DNA of 64,000 bases from Bdellovibrionales bacterium (GCA_021731045.1 JAKFYE010000015.1:1-64000); one strand, 5' to 3'; positions 1-7,610 are shown, counted from the stretch's first letter. Numbers and translations: made by a program. Notes: generated by a model not told the origin, from the sequence alone.

Positions 1-2
1 GA

Positions 3-281
3 AGGCTACATGGTTCTCTTGATGACCGTAGCCCTGAAATGTTTATACGCGATTGGGCCGCTGGTTTAGCAACACAACACGTCGTGTCTGCTTAGTTAGC
101 CCTGTATGGAAAAAAGGGGTTGAAAGGTCATTACCAGTACATATCTTCGTATTTGGGTCATCAGTCTGTAGATAGAACATGGAAAAACTATCGAGATACA
201 GAAACGGCAATGGTTCCTAACGAGCAAGAATTGGTTAAATTAAGGTTGGTAAAGGTAAAGAAAGAGCAGAAAGCGTCTTAG
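3..281 (+). pseudogene. Possible 3' remnant of a tyrosine-recombinase-like gene
   Basis: One reading frame is open from the window edge to a TAG at 279-281, except for a single in-frame TAG at 93-95. The part after that stop reads like the C-terminal box of a tyrosine recombinase: YLGHQSVDRTWKNYRD resembles the LGHxSxxxTxxxY signature, with a possible catalytic Tyr in NYRD. The in-frame stop suggests decay, or the second part may be an independent short ORF. The rest of the gene would lie to the left of the window. The family assignment rests on this short motif only, so it is tentative. Confidence 0.3.
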
Positions 282-303
282 GTCTGCTCTGGATGTTATT
301 TCT

Positions 304-322
304 AGCCAAGTTCAACTTGGCT
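304..322. other. Perfect 7-bp stem-loop before the SEC-C gene
   Basis: AGCCAAG and CTTGGCT pair around a 5-base loop, 18 bases before the ATG at 341. No T-tract follows on the plus strand, so it is not a convincing terminator. It could be an operator or a leader hairpin. Confidence 0.35.
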
Positions 323-340
323 TGGTAAAAACTACCTCCT

Positions 341-1777
341 ATGGACATCGGTAGAAACGACCCCTGCTCTTGTGGCAGTGGGAAAAAATATAAAAAGTGC
401 TGCTTGGTTGAAACCCAACCAAGCCAAGATGAATTTAAGAAACATCGTTGGTCTACTATTCAAGTTGGGCTTATTGATAAAATCTTAAAACACGCTGTAA
501 AAATCTACGGACCAGATGCTATCCATGAAGCCTACAACGAATTCCAGCTTTACGAGACCGAGGATGGCTTTGACACTGAGTCTAAAGAGCTTCCTATCTT
601 TATGCCCTGGTTCTTTTACGAATGGTATCCTGACCCTGAAAGTAGTTTGTTAGAAGGTGCTCCAGAAATTCCCCCAGCTCAATCTTTGGCAGAAAGCGGT
701 CGTGGGATATCTTCTGATGAAGAGCAGTACCTTATCAAGTGCTGCGAAACTTCATTTAGTTTTTTTCAAATCTTAGATGTGGTTCCTGACAAGTCGCTTA
801 GGCTCAAAGATATTTTAACTGAAGAGCACCACAATGTTTTAGAAAAGAAAGCCACTCAAGGAGTTCAAAAAGGTGACATCTTTTTTGGTAAGGTCATGTC
901 CATTGATGACATCGACATTTTAGAGGCTTGTGCTCCAATCATTATAAGACCCGATTTTAAATTGAGAATCATTGAGTTTAGAAAACTCATTCAGATGCAA
1001 AACAAGGTCATTGACCAAGAAGTGCTTCATCATTGGGGTGTTGAAGTCTTAGAGATGTATCGTACCATTTATGAAGCCTTAATGAATCCTAAACAGCCTA
1101 TTCTTACAAACACTGATGGGCATTTGATGATTCCCCATAAGCTTACGTTTGATATTGAAAACCCTCAATCCACATTTGAGGCTCTTCATAAACTTTGCTT
1201 TAACGAAACTAAGGACGAACTTCTTGAGCAAGCTAAGTATGACAAGAAGGGTAATTTCGTGGCTGTTGAATTTCCTTGGCTCAAAAAAGGAAACAAAAAA
1301 CATAAGGGCTGGGATAATACGGTCTGGGGTCATATCAATATTGATGGGACCAAGATGACTGTAGAAGTGAACTCCAAAGAACGAGCTAAAAAATTCCAAG
1401 CTGAATTAAAAAAACTGATGCCAACTGGATGGAATTTAAAATCAACCGTGATTGAATCCATCGAATCACAAATGAAAAAAGCTAAGCCTAGCCCAGCGGA
1501 CAAGCTCGATAGAGAAAAAGAGCAAGCCAAGATGTTGGAGAATCCAGAAATTCGTCAGCACATGGAAAAGATGATGAAAGCTCATTGGGATAATTGGGTT
1601 ATGGAACCAATCCCTGCTCTTGGGGGACTGAAGCCAGTTGATGCAGTTAAAACTAAAGAGGGTCGTGAAAAGCTTGATGCTTTACTAACTCAGTTTGAAA
1701 GAGACGCTGCTGCTCGTCCAATCTTAGGGCAGACAGTTGAGACCATCAAAGAAGTCAAAGCAAGGCTTGGGCTATAA
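341..1777 (+). CDS. SEC-C motif protein of unknown function
   Basis: The 478-residue protein starts with a textbook SEC-C zinc-binding motif at residues 4-21 ([18 protein letters not shown]), the small metal-binding element best known from the SecA C-terminus. Residues of about 30-420 match no family I recognise. The last 57 residues begin EPIPALGGLKPVDAVKT, a short conserved tail seen in other SEC-C proteins. No signal peptide or membrane segment is visible. It is not a SecA fragment: the ATPase motifs are absent and a complete secA lies at 58982-61723. The role is unknown; SEC-C supplies metal or protein binding. The gene stands alone on the plus strand. Confidence 0.85.
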   Translation: MDIGRNDPCSCGSGKKYKKCCLVETQPSQDEFKKHRWSTIQVGLIDKILKHAVKIYGPDAIHEAYNEFQLYETEDGFDTESKELPIFMPWFFYEWYPDPESSLLEGAPEIPPAQSLAESGRGISSDEEQYLIKCCETSFSFFQILDVVPDKSLRLKDILTEEHHNVLEKKATQGVQKGDIFFGKVMSIDDIDILEACAPIIIRPDFKLRIIEFRKLIQMQNKVIDQEVLHHWGVEVLEMYRTIYEALMNPKQPILTNTDGHLMIPHKLTFDIENPQSTFEALHKLCFNETKDELLEQAKYDKKGNFVAVEFPWLKKGNKKHKGWDNTVWGHINIDGTKMTVEVNSKERAKKFQAELKKLMPTGWNLKSTVIESIESQMKKAKPSPADKLDREKEQAKMLENPEIRQHMEKMMKAHWDNWVMEPIPALGGLKPVDAVKTKEGREKLDALLTQFERDAAARPILGQTVETIKEVKARLGL

Positions 1778-1809
1778 GCTATCTTTACGAAAAATTTCCA
1801 TTTTAAAAA

Positions 1810-2205
1810 CTACTTAGGCGGAGGGTAGCGTTCAAATTCAGGCAGGTTGTGTGCTTTAGTCATCCAAGTAATTCTCTCTGCTGTTTGAATGTGACATCTA
1901 GCTGGTAACTTGTTGGGTTCATTGAGTGTCCCTGTTTGGATATCAATAATACCTGGAAGTATCTCAGCATTTTTGTAAAACAAACCAGTTCCACATTGCG
2001 GACAAAACTCTCTACGAGCATGTTCTGAAGACTTATAAACTTTAGTTTCGCCAACGACTTTAACACAGTTTTCAGGGAACATAGCCCATCCAACCATAGG
2101 AGCTCCAGCACAGCGTCTACAATCACTACAGTGGCATAAAGCGTGAGTGATGGCCTCGCCAGTTACCTCGTACTTCACTAGACCACAATGACACTGACCC
2201 TTCAT
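1810..2205 (-). CDS. GFA/CENP-V family zinc protein
   Basis: Glutathione-dependent formaldehyde-activating (GFA)-like protein of 131 residues. The zinc ligands of the family are visible: C5 and C7 (CHCG), C24, C26 and C29 (CHCSDC), and C68 and C71 (CPQCG). Family members bind zinc and some act in S-hydroxymethylglutathione chemistry, but most, including short ones like this, have no proven substrate. I chose the ATG at 2205 over the upstream ATG at 2217 because a GGGAGG Shine-Dalgarno lies just before it and the family normally begins at this CxC. It belongs to a run of small minus-strand genes. Confidence 0.85.
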   Translation of the reverse strand: MKGQCHCGLVKYEVTGEAITHALCHCSDCRRCAGAPMVGWAMFPENCVKVVGETKVYKSSEHARREFCPQCGTGLFYKNAEILPGIIDIQTGTLNEPNKLPARCHIQTAERITWMTKAHNLPEFERYPPPK

Positions 2206-2241
2206 GCTGCCTCCCATTGGATTGAGTTTTGATTTAGTTAC

Positions 2242-2664
2242 CTAAAATCCACCGAATTTATTAAAAACTTTTGCAACGATGAGGGCACTGCCAAATGCTT
2301 TAACAAAAGCTGCCAATGTCCAAAACAAGCTAATGGACATTGGAATTGGTAAATAACTATAAGTGGCAATTTGTGGCATTGCCATGACTAGACCAAGACC
2401 GAAACCAAATGGAGCTGCCTTCTTACACTCCTTATCTGGTCCCACTATCGGGTAAAAAAATGCAACGGCTAGAGAAAATAGAATTTGCCCCAGAAACATG
2501 ACTGCCATATTAGACTCTGCTTGTGGACGCCAAACGCTTATCGTAGCGTCGTAAAGTCCTTTCATCAAAAATCCATGAACTAAAAATTCAAAAATAAATA
2601 CAAATACGAATGCGACCGCTCCGCCTAAAAGCATCCCCTTCATCATTTTACTATTATTACTCAC
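2242..2664 (-). CDS. Small integral membrane protein, unknown function
   Basis: A 140-residue, very hydrophobic protein with about four membrane helices (roughly residues 9-32, 53-72, 85-105 and 112-133). Charged residues sit in the loops, for example GPDKECKK. I do not recognise a specific family; the layout resembles DUF1761-type proteins. The start is a GTG at 2664, supported by AGGAG five bases upstream. It lies upstream of the GFA gene on the same strand with a 36-base gap, so the two may be cotranscribed. Confidence 0.75.
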   Translation of the reverse strand: MSNNSKMMKGMLLGGAVAFVFVFIFEFLVHGFLMKGLYDATISVWRPQAESNMAVMFLGQILFSLAVAFFYPIVGPDKECKKAAPFGFGLGLVMAMPQIATYSYLPIPMSISLFWTLAAFVKAFGSALIVAKVFNKFGGF

Positions 2665-2752
2665 AACGACTCCTAGTATTGACTACATCAAACCCTTTAA
2701 ATTGTCCTCTGATGTAAAATTGAAGTCAACCTTTGCAAGGAGCGTTCGAGTC

Positions 2753-2784
2753 CCTAAAAGCTGATATGTATTCAGCTTACTTCA
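2753..2784 (-). terminator. Weak intrinsic terminator after the KOW gene
   Basis: On the minus strand the sequence AGCTGA, a 7-base loop and TCAGCT (2759-2777) is followed by TTTTA. The stop codon of the KOW-protein gene lies inside the stem. The stem is short, so termination is probably partial. Confidence 0.4.
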
Positions 2785-2963
2785 ATATTCTTTGCAAGTG
2801 TTTTAAATTTGATTCCATTTGCTTGTACAACTGTGACTGTAACATGGCCAGTTTTGCTAGTGTTAATATCTCGAACTACGCCAGATTTTCCAGAGTGAGT
2901 TCCTGCAATAACCGTACACTTTAAACCATCTGAAATTTTTTTCTTTCTTGCTTTTTTTGCCAT
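2772..2963 (-). CDS. Small KOW-domain protein
   Basis: A 63-residue basic protein. After an N-terminal stretch rich in Lys and Arg (MAKKARKKK), residues 13-60 read as a single KOW domain (GLKCTVIAGTHSGKSGVV), as in ribosomal protein L24/L26 and NusG-type proteins. KOW domains usually bind RNA or ribosomal proteins, so an RNA-binding role is likely but unproven. The start has AAAGGA eight bases upstream. It is far shorter than L24 (about 100 residues) and is not in a ribosomal operon. Confidence 0.8.
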   Translation of the reverse strand: MAKKARKKKISDGLKCTVIAGTHSGKSGVVRDINTSKTGHVTVTVVQANGIKFKTLAKNIEVS

Positions 2964-2976
2964 ACGCTTCCTTTGC

Positions 2977-3393
2977 TTATTTCGTTAAGCCTGGATTTCT
3001 GGCGGCTTCGACGAGTACGTCCTTTAATGTTTTTAGGTTTATGTCCTCAAGAGTTTTAAAGCTGATACAGCTACGACCAACTTTTACTTTGCCTAACTTT
3101 TTCTTGTGCTTCTCAGCCACATACTGACCATCAACTACAGCACAGACGTAGATGCTCACATATTGCTTTTGATTTGCTAAGGCAATAATGGGCCAATCAA
3201 TAATTTCTTTCTTGTAATTACTGTACTTAAACTTTCCATATCCAATCATATTGTTGGCAAAATATGGCTTAAGCTTTGGCACTGCTTTCTGGATGAAACT
3301 ATGTAAATATTGAACTGTCTCATATCTCTCAACAGGTACAGCAGCTAAATAATCTTTTACAGTCTCTGCTTTTACCTTTTTAAACATGTTCAT
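2977..3393 (-). CDS. DUF1801 / YdhG-like protein
   Basis: A 138-residue soluble protein of the DUF1801 (YdhG-like) family. Typical features are the N-terminal TVKDYLAAVP segment, the central MIGYGKF core with the following WPIIALANQKQYVSIY strand region, and the GRSCISFK segment near the end. Function is not established; related folds occur in iron-binding frataxin-like and YjbR-like proteins. It starts 13 bases upstream of the KOW gene on the same strand, so the two are probably cotranscribed. Confidence 0.85.
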   Translation of the reverse strand: MNMFKKVKAETVKDYLAAVPVERYETVQYLHSFIQKAVPKLKPYFANNMIGYGKFKYSNYKKEIIDWPIIALANQKQYVSIYVCAVVDGQYVAEKHKKKLGKVKVGRSCISFKTLEDINLKTLKDVLVEAARNPGLTK

Positions 3394-3458
3394 TTTTGAA
3401 TCCTTTCAATTTTCAACACAAATTAGATGCGAATACCTTGCCTCTAAAATGACAAAAA

Positions 3459-4091
3459 CTATCTAAATCTTGCCTTTATATCTCGTATCAACAATTTAGC
3501 ATCGTGCTTGAGGTCCTTTGGAATCCTTTTCCAATCAAAATCCTCAACAGCTCCAATCAAGGATGTGGCCATGTTTAGGTTGAGTCGGTTTGGGTATGCT
3601 TGCACAAGCTGTTCAAAAACTACCTCCCAACCTTTTGAACGCAACTGCCCAAGTGTGGATATCCCTATTGATTTAAGCTCTTCAGAGCTGACCTTCCCAA
3701 TATTTCTTGCTTGTCTAATAGGGGTTGAGTTCGTTTTGGCCTTGCTGCTTTTAGCTTTAGGTTTCTTATGTGGAAGACCCTCTGTAAAATTTAGACCAAG
3801 TTGAATCCATTTTTTTAGATTTGTCTCTGACTTGAAGCCATCCTCATTAACAAAAATAAAGCCTTTCATCGGCTTTCCTGTAATATCCATCACTTTAGCG
3901 TATTTCATCTTAAGGACTGATTCATACTGTTCTGGACCCACACGGACCATGAGCTTATTTTTATCAATGCCACACAACATGTTTCCGTTGTGCATAAAGC
4001 AAATGCCACCGAACATATTTTTAATTTCGATTTTCCTTTTTGCCTTTAATATTTTTGTGATTCGTTTTTCAAGTTCTAAATTGTAAGACAT
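3459..4091 (-). CDS. Two-domain TfoX/Sxy-family protein
   Basis: A 210-residue protein with both TfoX domains. The N-terminal domain covers about residues 5-105 (IKNMFGGICFMHNGNMLCGI is characteristic). A Lys/Ser-rich linker (about 108-122) leads to the C-terminal helix-hairpin-like domain at about 125-205 (NIGKVSSEELKSIGISTLGQL). TfoX/Sxy proteins promote competence gene expression with CRP in gamma-proteobacteria, but many homologues, often single-domain, have no known role. No competence genes lie nearby, so a link to natural transformation cannot be claimed. Confidence 0.88.
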   Translation of the reverse strand: MSYNLELEKRITKILKAKRKIEIKNMFGGICFMHNGNMLCGIDKNKLMVRVGPEQYESVLKMKYAKVMDITGKPMKGFIFVNEDGFKSETNLKKWIQLGLNFTEGLPHKKPKAKSSKAKTNSTPIRQARNIGKVSSEELKSIGISTLGQLRSKGWEVVFEQLVQAYPNRLNLNMATSLIGAVEDFDWKRIPKDLKHDAKLLIRDIKARFR

Positions 4092-4245
4092 CTCAAACCT
4101 CTGAAAACAATTCTAAGCACTTTCGCTATTTCTTTGAAGACCAATTCTTTTCCGCCGAATCCATACGACCAGAGACCAGTTTCCAAAGTAATCTAGCAGG
4201 CCCTTTTGAGGTTCGGAGTTATCGAAATAGTTGCTAGTAAATGCG

Positions 4246-4662
4246 CTATGTTAGAGATTTCGTTTTTATAGCTCCATAAAGACAGATAATTATAGCAATA
4301 AACATTCCTAAAATTCCTGGTAACCCGACCGGTGGAAAGTCAGCAGGTGCGCCAGCCGCACCTTTTACCGCCAGTCCGATTGGAAGTAATATTCCCGATA
4401 TTGTTGCCCAAGAAGCAAATTCTTTTGACCGATTTGAGAGATTTAACTTATCAATAAGAAGACCAATAATCATGTTAAACATTGATATTGGCATGCCATG
4501 AGAATGGCCCTCCCTCAGATAAAAGCGAACCATACTCATGATGTGGTCACCATTGCGATTTGCATATGTTGCATCAAAAGTTCCCCCAAGAGCAAAGCCT
4601 CCAATAGCAGCAATTAACATAAATAAAAACCCTGCGATGATATTTTTTCTTCCGACCTTCAT
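4246..4662 (-). CDS. Small membrane protein, unknown function
   Basis: A 138-residue protein with about three to four hydrophobic segments (around residues 8-28, 58-70, 83-103 and 112-132). Between the first two lies a conserved-looking polar region, MVRFYLREGHSHGMPISMFN, with two His that could bind a metal or cofactor. Similar small membrane proteins are common near SRPBCC genes, but I do not recognise a named family. A strong GGAGG precedes the start. It lies 30 bases downstream of the AHSA1 gene and is probably in its operon. Confidence 0.75.
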   Translation of the reverse strand: MKVGRKNIIAGFLFMLIAAIGGFALGGTFDATYANRNGDHIMSMVRFYLREGHSHGMPISMFNMIIGLLIDKLNLSNRSKEFASWATISGILLPIGLAVKGAAGAPADFPPVGLPGILGMFIAIIICLYGAIKTKSLT

Positions 4663-4692
4663 TGTTCCTCCTTAAATTCAATCAAACTACTA

Positions 4693-5130
4693 TTAAGAAT
4701 AAAATTTTTCTAGATTCTCAAGGCAACCCTGCCATCCGTGTTGATGCTTTTCTTTTGCTTCGACACTCATGAATTGTTCGTGTGTAAGAGTCACCTCAGT
4801 TCCTCCATCTACATCCTTCAGCGTAACTGTCACCAACGTCTCAGCAGTTGAATCCCCCTGCCATTGCCAGGTAAAGCTAACTAACTCATTGGGAATAATT
4901 TTTTTATATGTTCCTTTAGCTGTGGGATTAACAAGCTGCCCACCCATATCGCCCTTCATTTCTACACTGTATGCTCCACCTACACGCAAATCACTTGAAG
5001 CATTTGGCACTTTCATTTCTCCTGGAGCATACCACTTCTTCATCAACTCAGGCTGAGTCCACGCTTCGAATACTTTCTGCCTAGAAGCCTTAATTACTTT
5101 CTTCAGAACCAGTTTAATGTTCTCGCTCAT
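4693..5130 (-). CDS. AHSA1-type SRPBCC domain protein
   Basis: A 145-residue single-domain START/SRPBCC protein of the AHSA1 (Aha1 C-terminal-like) type. Diagnostic segments are the N-terminal KVFEAWTQPELMKKWYAPG, the central VSFTWQW, and the C-terminal helix with HGWQGCLENLEKFY. The fold has a hydrophobic cavity for small ligands. Bacterial members are often paired with an ArsR-type regulator gene. Here that partner survives only as a C-terminal stump upstream, whose TGA overlaps this ATG (ATGA), so translational coupling used to be possible. AGAGGAG precedes the start. Confidence 0.88.
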   Translation of the reverse strand: MSENIKLVLKKVIKASRQKVFEAWTQPELMKKWYAPGEMKVPNASSDLRVGGAYSVEMKGDMGGQLVNPTAKGTYKKIIPNELVSFTWQWQGDSTAETLVTVTLKDVDGGTEVTLTHEQFMSVEAKEKHQHGWQGCLENLEKFYS

Positions 5131-5219
5131 TTTTTCTCCTCTAATAATGCTTGAAGGGCATCAAGACGCTCACTCCAAAAGTGTTTATAATATGAAAGAT
5201 CGAAATTTACTTGTCGCTG
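5127..5219 (-). pseudogene. C-terminal remnant of an ArsR-type regulator
   Basis: Thirty codons upstream of and overlapping the AHSA1 gene translate to a typical ArsR-family tail, with YYKHFWSERLDALQALLEEK at its end. This matches the last helix of the regulators that normally accompany AHSA1 genes. Upstream of codon 1 of this stretch there is an in-frame stop, and no winged-helix segment can be read in any minus-strand frame up to about 5600. The DNA-binding part has been lost by deletion or replacement. It was too short to be found as an ordinary gene. Confidence 0.65.
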
Positions 5220-5601
5220 TCAGACAAGAAAAAATAAAGGTCCAACACTACTTCTGCTCGACTTATCTTATGCGAGGCTTATTACTTTTGTGCTGGCGTT
5301 ATGGTAACAGAGATTCACTCTGCATTTTGTGGCGTTCCGCTTGAGTCTTCTGGCCTTCGTTTCTCAAGTGCTCGTTCTGTGAATATACGTCTCTTCCTTA
5401 AAATTTGCCGTTGGCCCCGAACCTTGTCGTCTCTCGTTTGGTGAATTCCAATGCTTTTATTTCACGGTCCACGAGTTGGAACTAACCTGATATGTTTTTG
5501 ATACAACGAAGTTCTGATCAACGGGGCCACATTTCCGATTGTTGTGACCAATATCTCTAAGCTTTTATATTAAATTCATATTTCGTCTGCGCGGCCTGAA
5601 T
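5220..5601. other. Non-coding stretch, nothing recognised
   Basis: About 380 bases with many stops in all frames. This is where the missing 5' part of the ArsR-type gene would have been. I see no RNA gene, clear palindrome or mobile-element end in it. Confidence 0.4.
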
Positions 5602-5910
5602 CTAAGCAACTCTTTCCTCGGCCTCCCAAATATCAAGCTGCACTTGCAGATTCATCCACATCTTTGGATTGGTTTTAAGAACCTTGCTTGTTAAAACTGC
5701 GAAATCCGCGCTCATCGCTCTTTTTCCGCTGATGACTTCATTTAGCTTAGTCTGCATCGTTGATTTTTTAGCAAGTCCATTGGACGCCTTAACAAGTAGT
5801 TCGGCGAATGCAGACTGACTGTAGCCTAATTCGTCTAACCAAAGCTCCTTAAGGATTTCTCCTGGATGAGAGGGTCTTCGCGAAGGGCGTTCTTTTTTTA
5901 ACTTTGCCAT
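5602..5910 (-). CDS. higA: HigA-type antitoxin (Xre family)
   Basis: A 102-residue helix-turn-helix antitoxin of the HigA group. The signature PSHPGEILKELWLDELGYSQ at residues 13-32 is followed by the HTH core (SQSAFAELL) and VISGKRAMSADFAVLTSKVL. HigA binds the HigB toxin and represses its own operon. Order is toxin first, antitoxin second, as in classic higBA; the gap is 8 bases. GGAG precedes the ATG. The palindrome at 6252-6268 upstream of higB is the likely HigA binding site. Confidence 0.92.
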   Translation of the reverse strand: MAKLKKERPSRRPSHPGEILKELWLDELGYSQSAFAELLVKASNGLAKKSTMQTKLNEVISGKRAMSADFAVLTSKVLKTNPKMWMNLQVQLDIWEAEERVA

Positions 5911-5918
5911 ATAAACTC

Positions 5919-6215
5919 CTAGTGATAGTTTTCAATCTTAACGTTAAAAAACTCGTTCTTTTCAAACTGGAAAGTAATTCGCCAGCCTGAAGTTTTATGA
6001 ATATCGATAGCCCAATCACCCTTTCGGGCACCCTGCAAAGGATGCAACCGAACGCTTGGAGGGAAGCCATCTCGTTTTAAATCGTCTAAAGTCTCAACGG
6101 CTTCCATAACTTCCAATAGATGAATAGCTCTCATCCAGAATTGCTTCGGAAGGCCCTTGCTGCTTCCTTTATGGAATAGATCCGCGGCTATCTTATTTCC
6201 AAAGTCTCTAATCAA
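5919..6215 (-). CDS. higB: HigB-type toxin (RelE/ParE fold)
   Basis: A 98-residue HigB-family mRNA interferase-type toxin that acts on ribosome-bound mRNA in known members. Family features are the N-terminal IRDFGNKIAADLFHKG, the central KRDGFPPSVRLHPLQGARKG, and the C-terminal WRITFQFEKNEFFNVKIENYH with basic and aromatic residues of the active face. I place the start at the TTG at 6215, which gives the canonical M-I-R-D-F start and has GGAGG nine bases upstream. The ATG at 6245 would add ten atypical residues and lies almost on the -10 element. Confidence 0.88.
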   Translation of the reverse strand: MIRDFGNKIAADLFHKGSSKGLPKQFWMRAIHLLEVMEAVETLDDLKRDGFPPSVRLHPLQGARKGDWAIDIHKTSGWRITFQFEKNEFFNVKIENYH

Positions 6216-6245
6216 GCAGAGAATCCTCCAATTCCATACCATCAT

Positions 6246-6268
6246 ACTATATTACGGTAATACCGTAA
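6246..6268 (-). promoter_or_regulatory. higBA operator and promoter
   Basis: TTACGGTA and TACCGTAA form a perfect 8+1+8 palindrome at 6252-6268. Reading toward higB, it directly abuts a TATAGT-like -10 at about 6246-6251. This is the expected arrangement for autorepression by HigA. A transcript starting about 7 bases further on also explains why translation should begin at the TTG at 6215. Confidence 0.65.
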
Positions 6269-6439
6269 AGATGTATTTTCGGTGCCCCATCAAGTAATCC
6301 TCAATTGCTATGTATTCTTAATAAAGCACCTATTTGAGCACAGAAGAAAAGTCGCAAAATTGATTAAAATACATATGTCGGGCGGCATTCTGTGGCTTGC
6401 CATTCAACTCCCCAAAGTTATATATTTATCAGAGGTGCA

Positions 6440-6465
6440 GGTTCCAATTCTGGCCGCCTCCACCA
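6440..6465 (+). other. tRNA/tmRNA 3'-end-like sequence, possible attachment scar
   Basis: The segment contains a T-loop-like GTTCCAATTC (6441-6450) followed by CCGCCTCCACCA (6454-6465), similar to the 3' end of tmRNA or a tRNA including the CCA. The pairing of the T-stem is poor and no matching 5' half or anticodon arm is found upstream, so it is not a functional RNA gene. Such 3' fragments are often left as attachment sites by integrating elements. This is a weak, pattern-based call. Confidence 0.25.
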
Positions 6466-6477
6466 TTTTCAGAGTTT

Positions 6478-6506
6478 GAGAACCCGGGTCGTCCCCCGGG
6501 ATTCTC
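6478..6506. other. GC-rich stem-loop
   Basis: GAGAA-CCCGGG pairs with CCCGGG-A-TTCTC across a 6-base loop, giving an 11-bp stem with one bulged A. No T-tract follows on either strand, so a terminator role is not supported. It lies between the tRNA-like fragment and the VOC gene. Confidence 0.4.
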
Positions 6507-6620
6507 GACACTCAGAACTTGGTTTTTGATACTGGTTTGGATGAGTTAGTCTTCGCCGTCTCGATGAAGCGGCAAATCCAAGATTGCAAAATGGGGACGA
6601 TACCCCCCAAGGGAGATGGA

Positions 6621-7073
6621 ATGAGTGAGAGCATTGAGTTTTTAAGTGCAGTTTTACTGGTTTCAAAGGATCCAAAAAGACTCGCTAATTTTTATCGTGA
6701 AGTGGTCGGACTTCCCCTGGAAGACGAAGAGCACGGTGAAACAGAAAAACACTATGGATGCGAGTTGGGCGATCTTCATTTCGCAATTCATCCCCTAGCG
6801 AACTTTGAGGGAGCAGGATCTGGTGTTGGGTCGGTAAAACTGGCCTTCACGGTTTTCGACATGGCTGGATTTGTGAAGAAGATTGAGTCAAAAGGAATTA
6901 AACTTGCGTACCCACCTAAAGATACGGGCTTTGCACTGATGACTGCATTTAGTGATCCCGATGGCAACTACATCGAATTTACGCAACTGTCGGATCGTTG
7001 GTTTAAGCACCTCGAAAGCAGAAAGCAAAAAGGTATTGATGTTGTCTCACGCTGGCAAAAGTCTAAGAGCTAG
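6621..7073 (+). CDS. Glyoxalase/VOC-family protein
   Basis: A 150-residue vicinal-oxygen-chelate domain protein with two beta-alpha-beta-beta-beta modules: FLSAVLLVSKDPKRLANFYREVVGLPL and, after GSVKLAFTVFD, the second half ending SDPDGNYIEFTQL. The Glu in YIEF is one of the usual metal ligands. The His normally found in the first strand is replaced, so metal binding may be altered. I place the start at ATG 6621, where GGGAG lies five bases upstream; the in-frame extension to 6519 has no family similarity. Substrate unknown. Confidence 0.82.
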   Translation: MSESIEFLSAVLLVSKDPKRLANFYREVVGLPLEDEEHGETEKHYGCELGDLHFAIHPLANFEGAGSGVGSVKLAFTVFDMAGFVKKIESKGIKLAYPPKDTGFALMTAFSDPDGNYIEFTQLSDRWFKHLESRKQKGIDVVSRWQKSKS

Positions 7074-7128
7074 ATCATGGGTTCTCCAAACATCAATCAC
7101 ATTCATATCGGAACTAAGTAGCAGTAGA

Positions 7129-7148
7129 ACGGACTGACTTTTGGTAGC
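7129..7148. repeat. Left arm of RAYT-flanking inverted repeat
   Basis: ACGGACTGACTTTTGGTAGC is repeated in perfect inverted orientation at 7611-7630. Similarity continues a little into the flanks on the inner side. The two copies bracket the decayed RAYT gene and are best read as the REP-type sites recognised by that transposase. Confidence 0.7.
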
Positions 7149-7194
7149 GGCATCAGGTCAAGTTGTCGGCACGGTCTTAGCTTTGCCTTCAACT

Positions 7195-7520
7195 ATGCCT
7201 CGAAAAAAACTTATTTATACAAGTGAAGTTAAATATCATATTTACGCTCGCTCAAATAATCGCGAGTGGTTTTATATTCCGGCGGATCTTACAGGGGTTC
7301 GGTTATCTTTGATTCACCACACTTTGCTGCTTGTTTAAAGTATGTTCTTAGAAATCCTGTATCGGCGGGACTCTCTGAAACCGTGCAGGGGTATAAATAT
7401 ACTGGCGCTGCCGAGTTAGATGCACGGGGACTAATCTTATCTTCGCCAATGGAAGCAAAATGTCTTTTTTTAAATTCACAACATCCGATAGAGCGGTTTA
7501 ACCTTGCAGATTCATCATAG
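7195..7520 (+). pseudogene. Decayed REP-associated tyrosine transposase (RAYT)
   Basis: The first 35 codons read MPRKKLIYTSEVKYHIYARS and continue NNREWFYIPAD, the hallmark start of RAYT (TnpA-REP) proteins of the IS200 superfamily. The similarity then breaks, and in another frame FAACLKYVLRNPVSAGL and further residues match the C-terminal part of the same family. The central region with the HUH motif and the catalytic Tyr is missing, so an internal deletion plus frameshift has killed the gene. Intact RAYTs are usually 150-300 residues. The remnant sits between perfect 20-bp inverted repeats (7129-7148 and 7611-7630). Confidence 0.8.
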
Positions 7521-7610
7521 AGGCAAAAACAAATAAAATCAGCTCTTAAAAAAACTGTGTTTATTCTAAAGAGCCGATCCCGTAGGAAGCTTATAGTTTG
7601 ACAACCTGCT

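Noticed and set aside
341-1777. Truncated second secA
   Set aside because: Only the SEC-C motif is shared; none of the ATPase motifs are present.
1810-6245. Chromosomal integron cassette array for the run of small genes
   Set aside because: The gene types fit, but no repeated attC-like imperfect palindromes with GCCTAAC/GTTRGGC ends could be read between the genes, and no intI is visible.
6380-6465. Functional tRNA or tmRNA gene
   Set aside because: The 3' end looks right, but the 5' half does not pair into an acceptor stem, the T-stem is poor and no anticodon arm is present.
6478-6506. Hairpin as an intrinsic terminator
   Set aside because: A strong stem but no T-tract after it on either strand.
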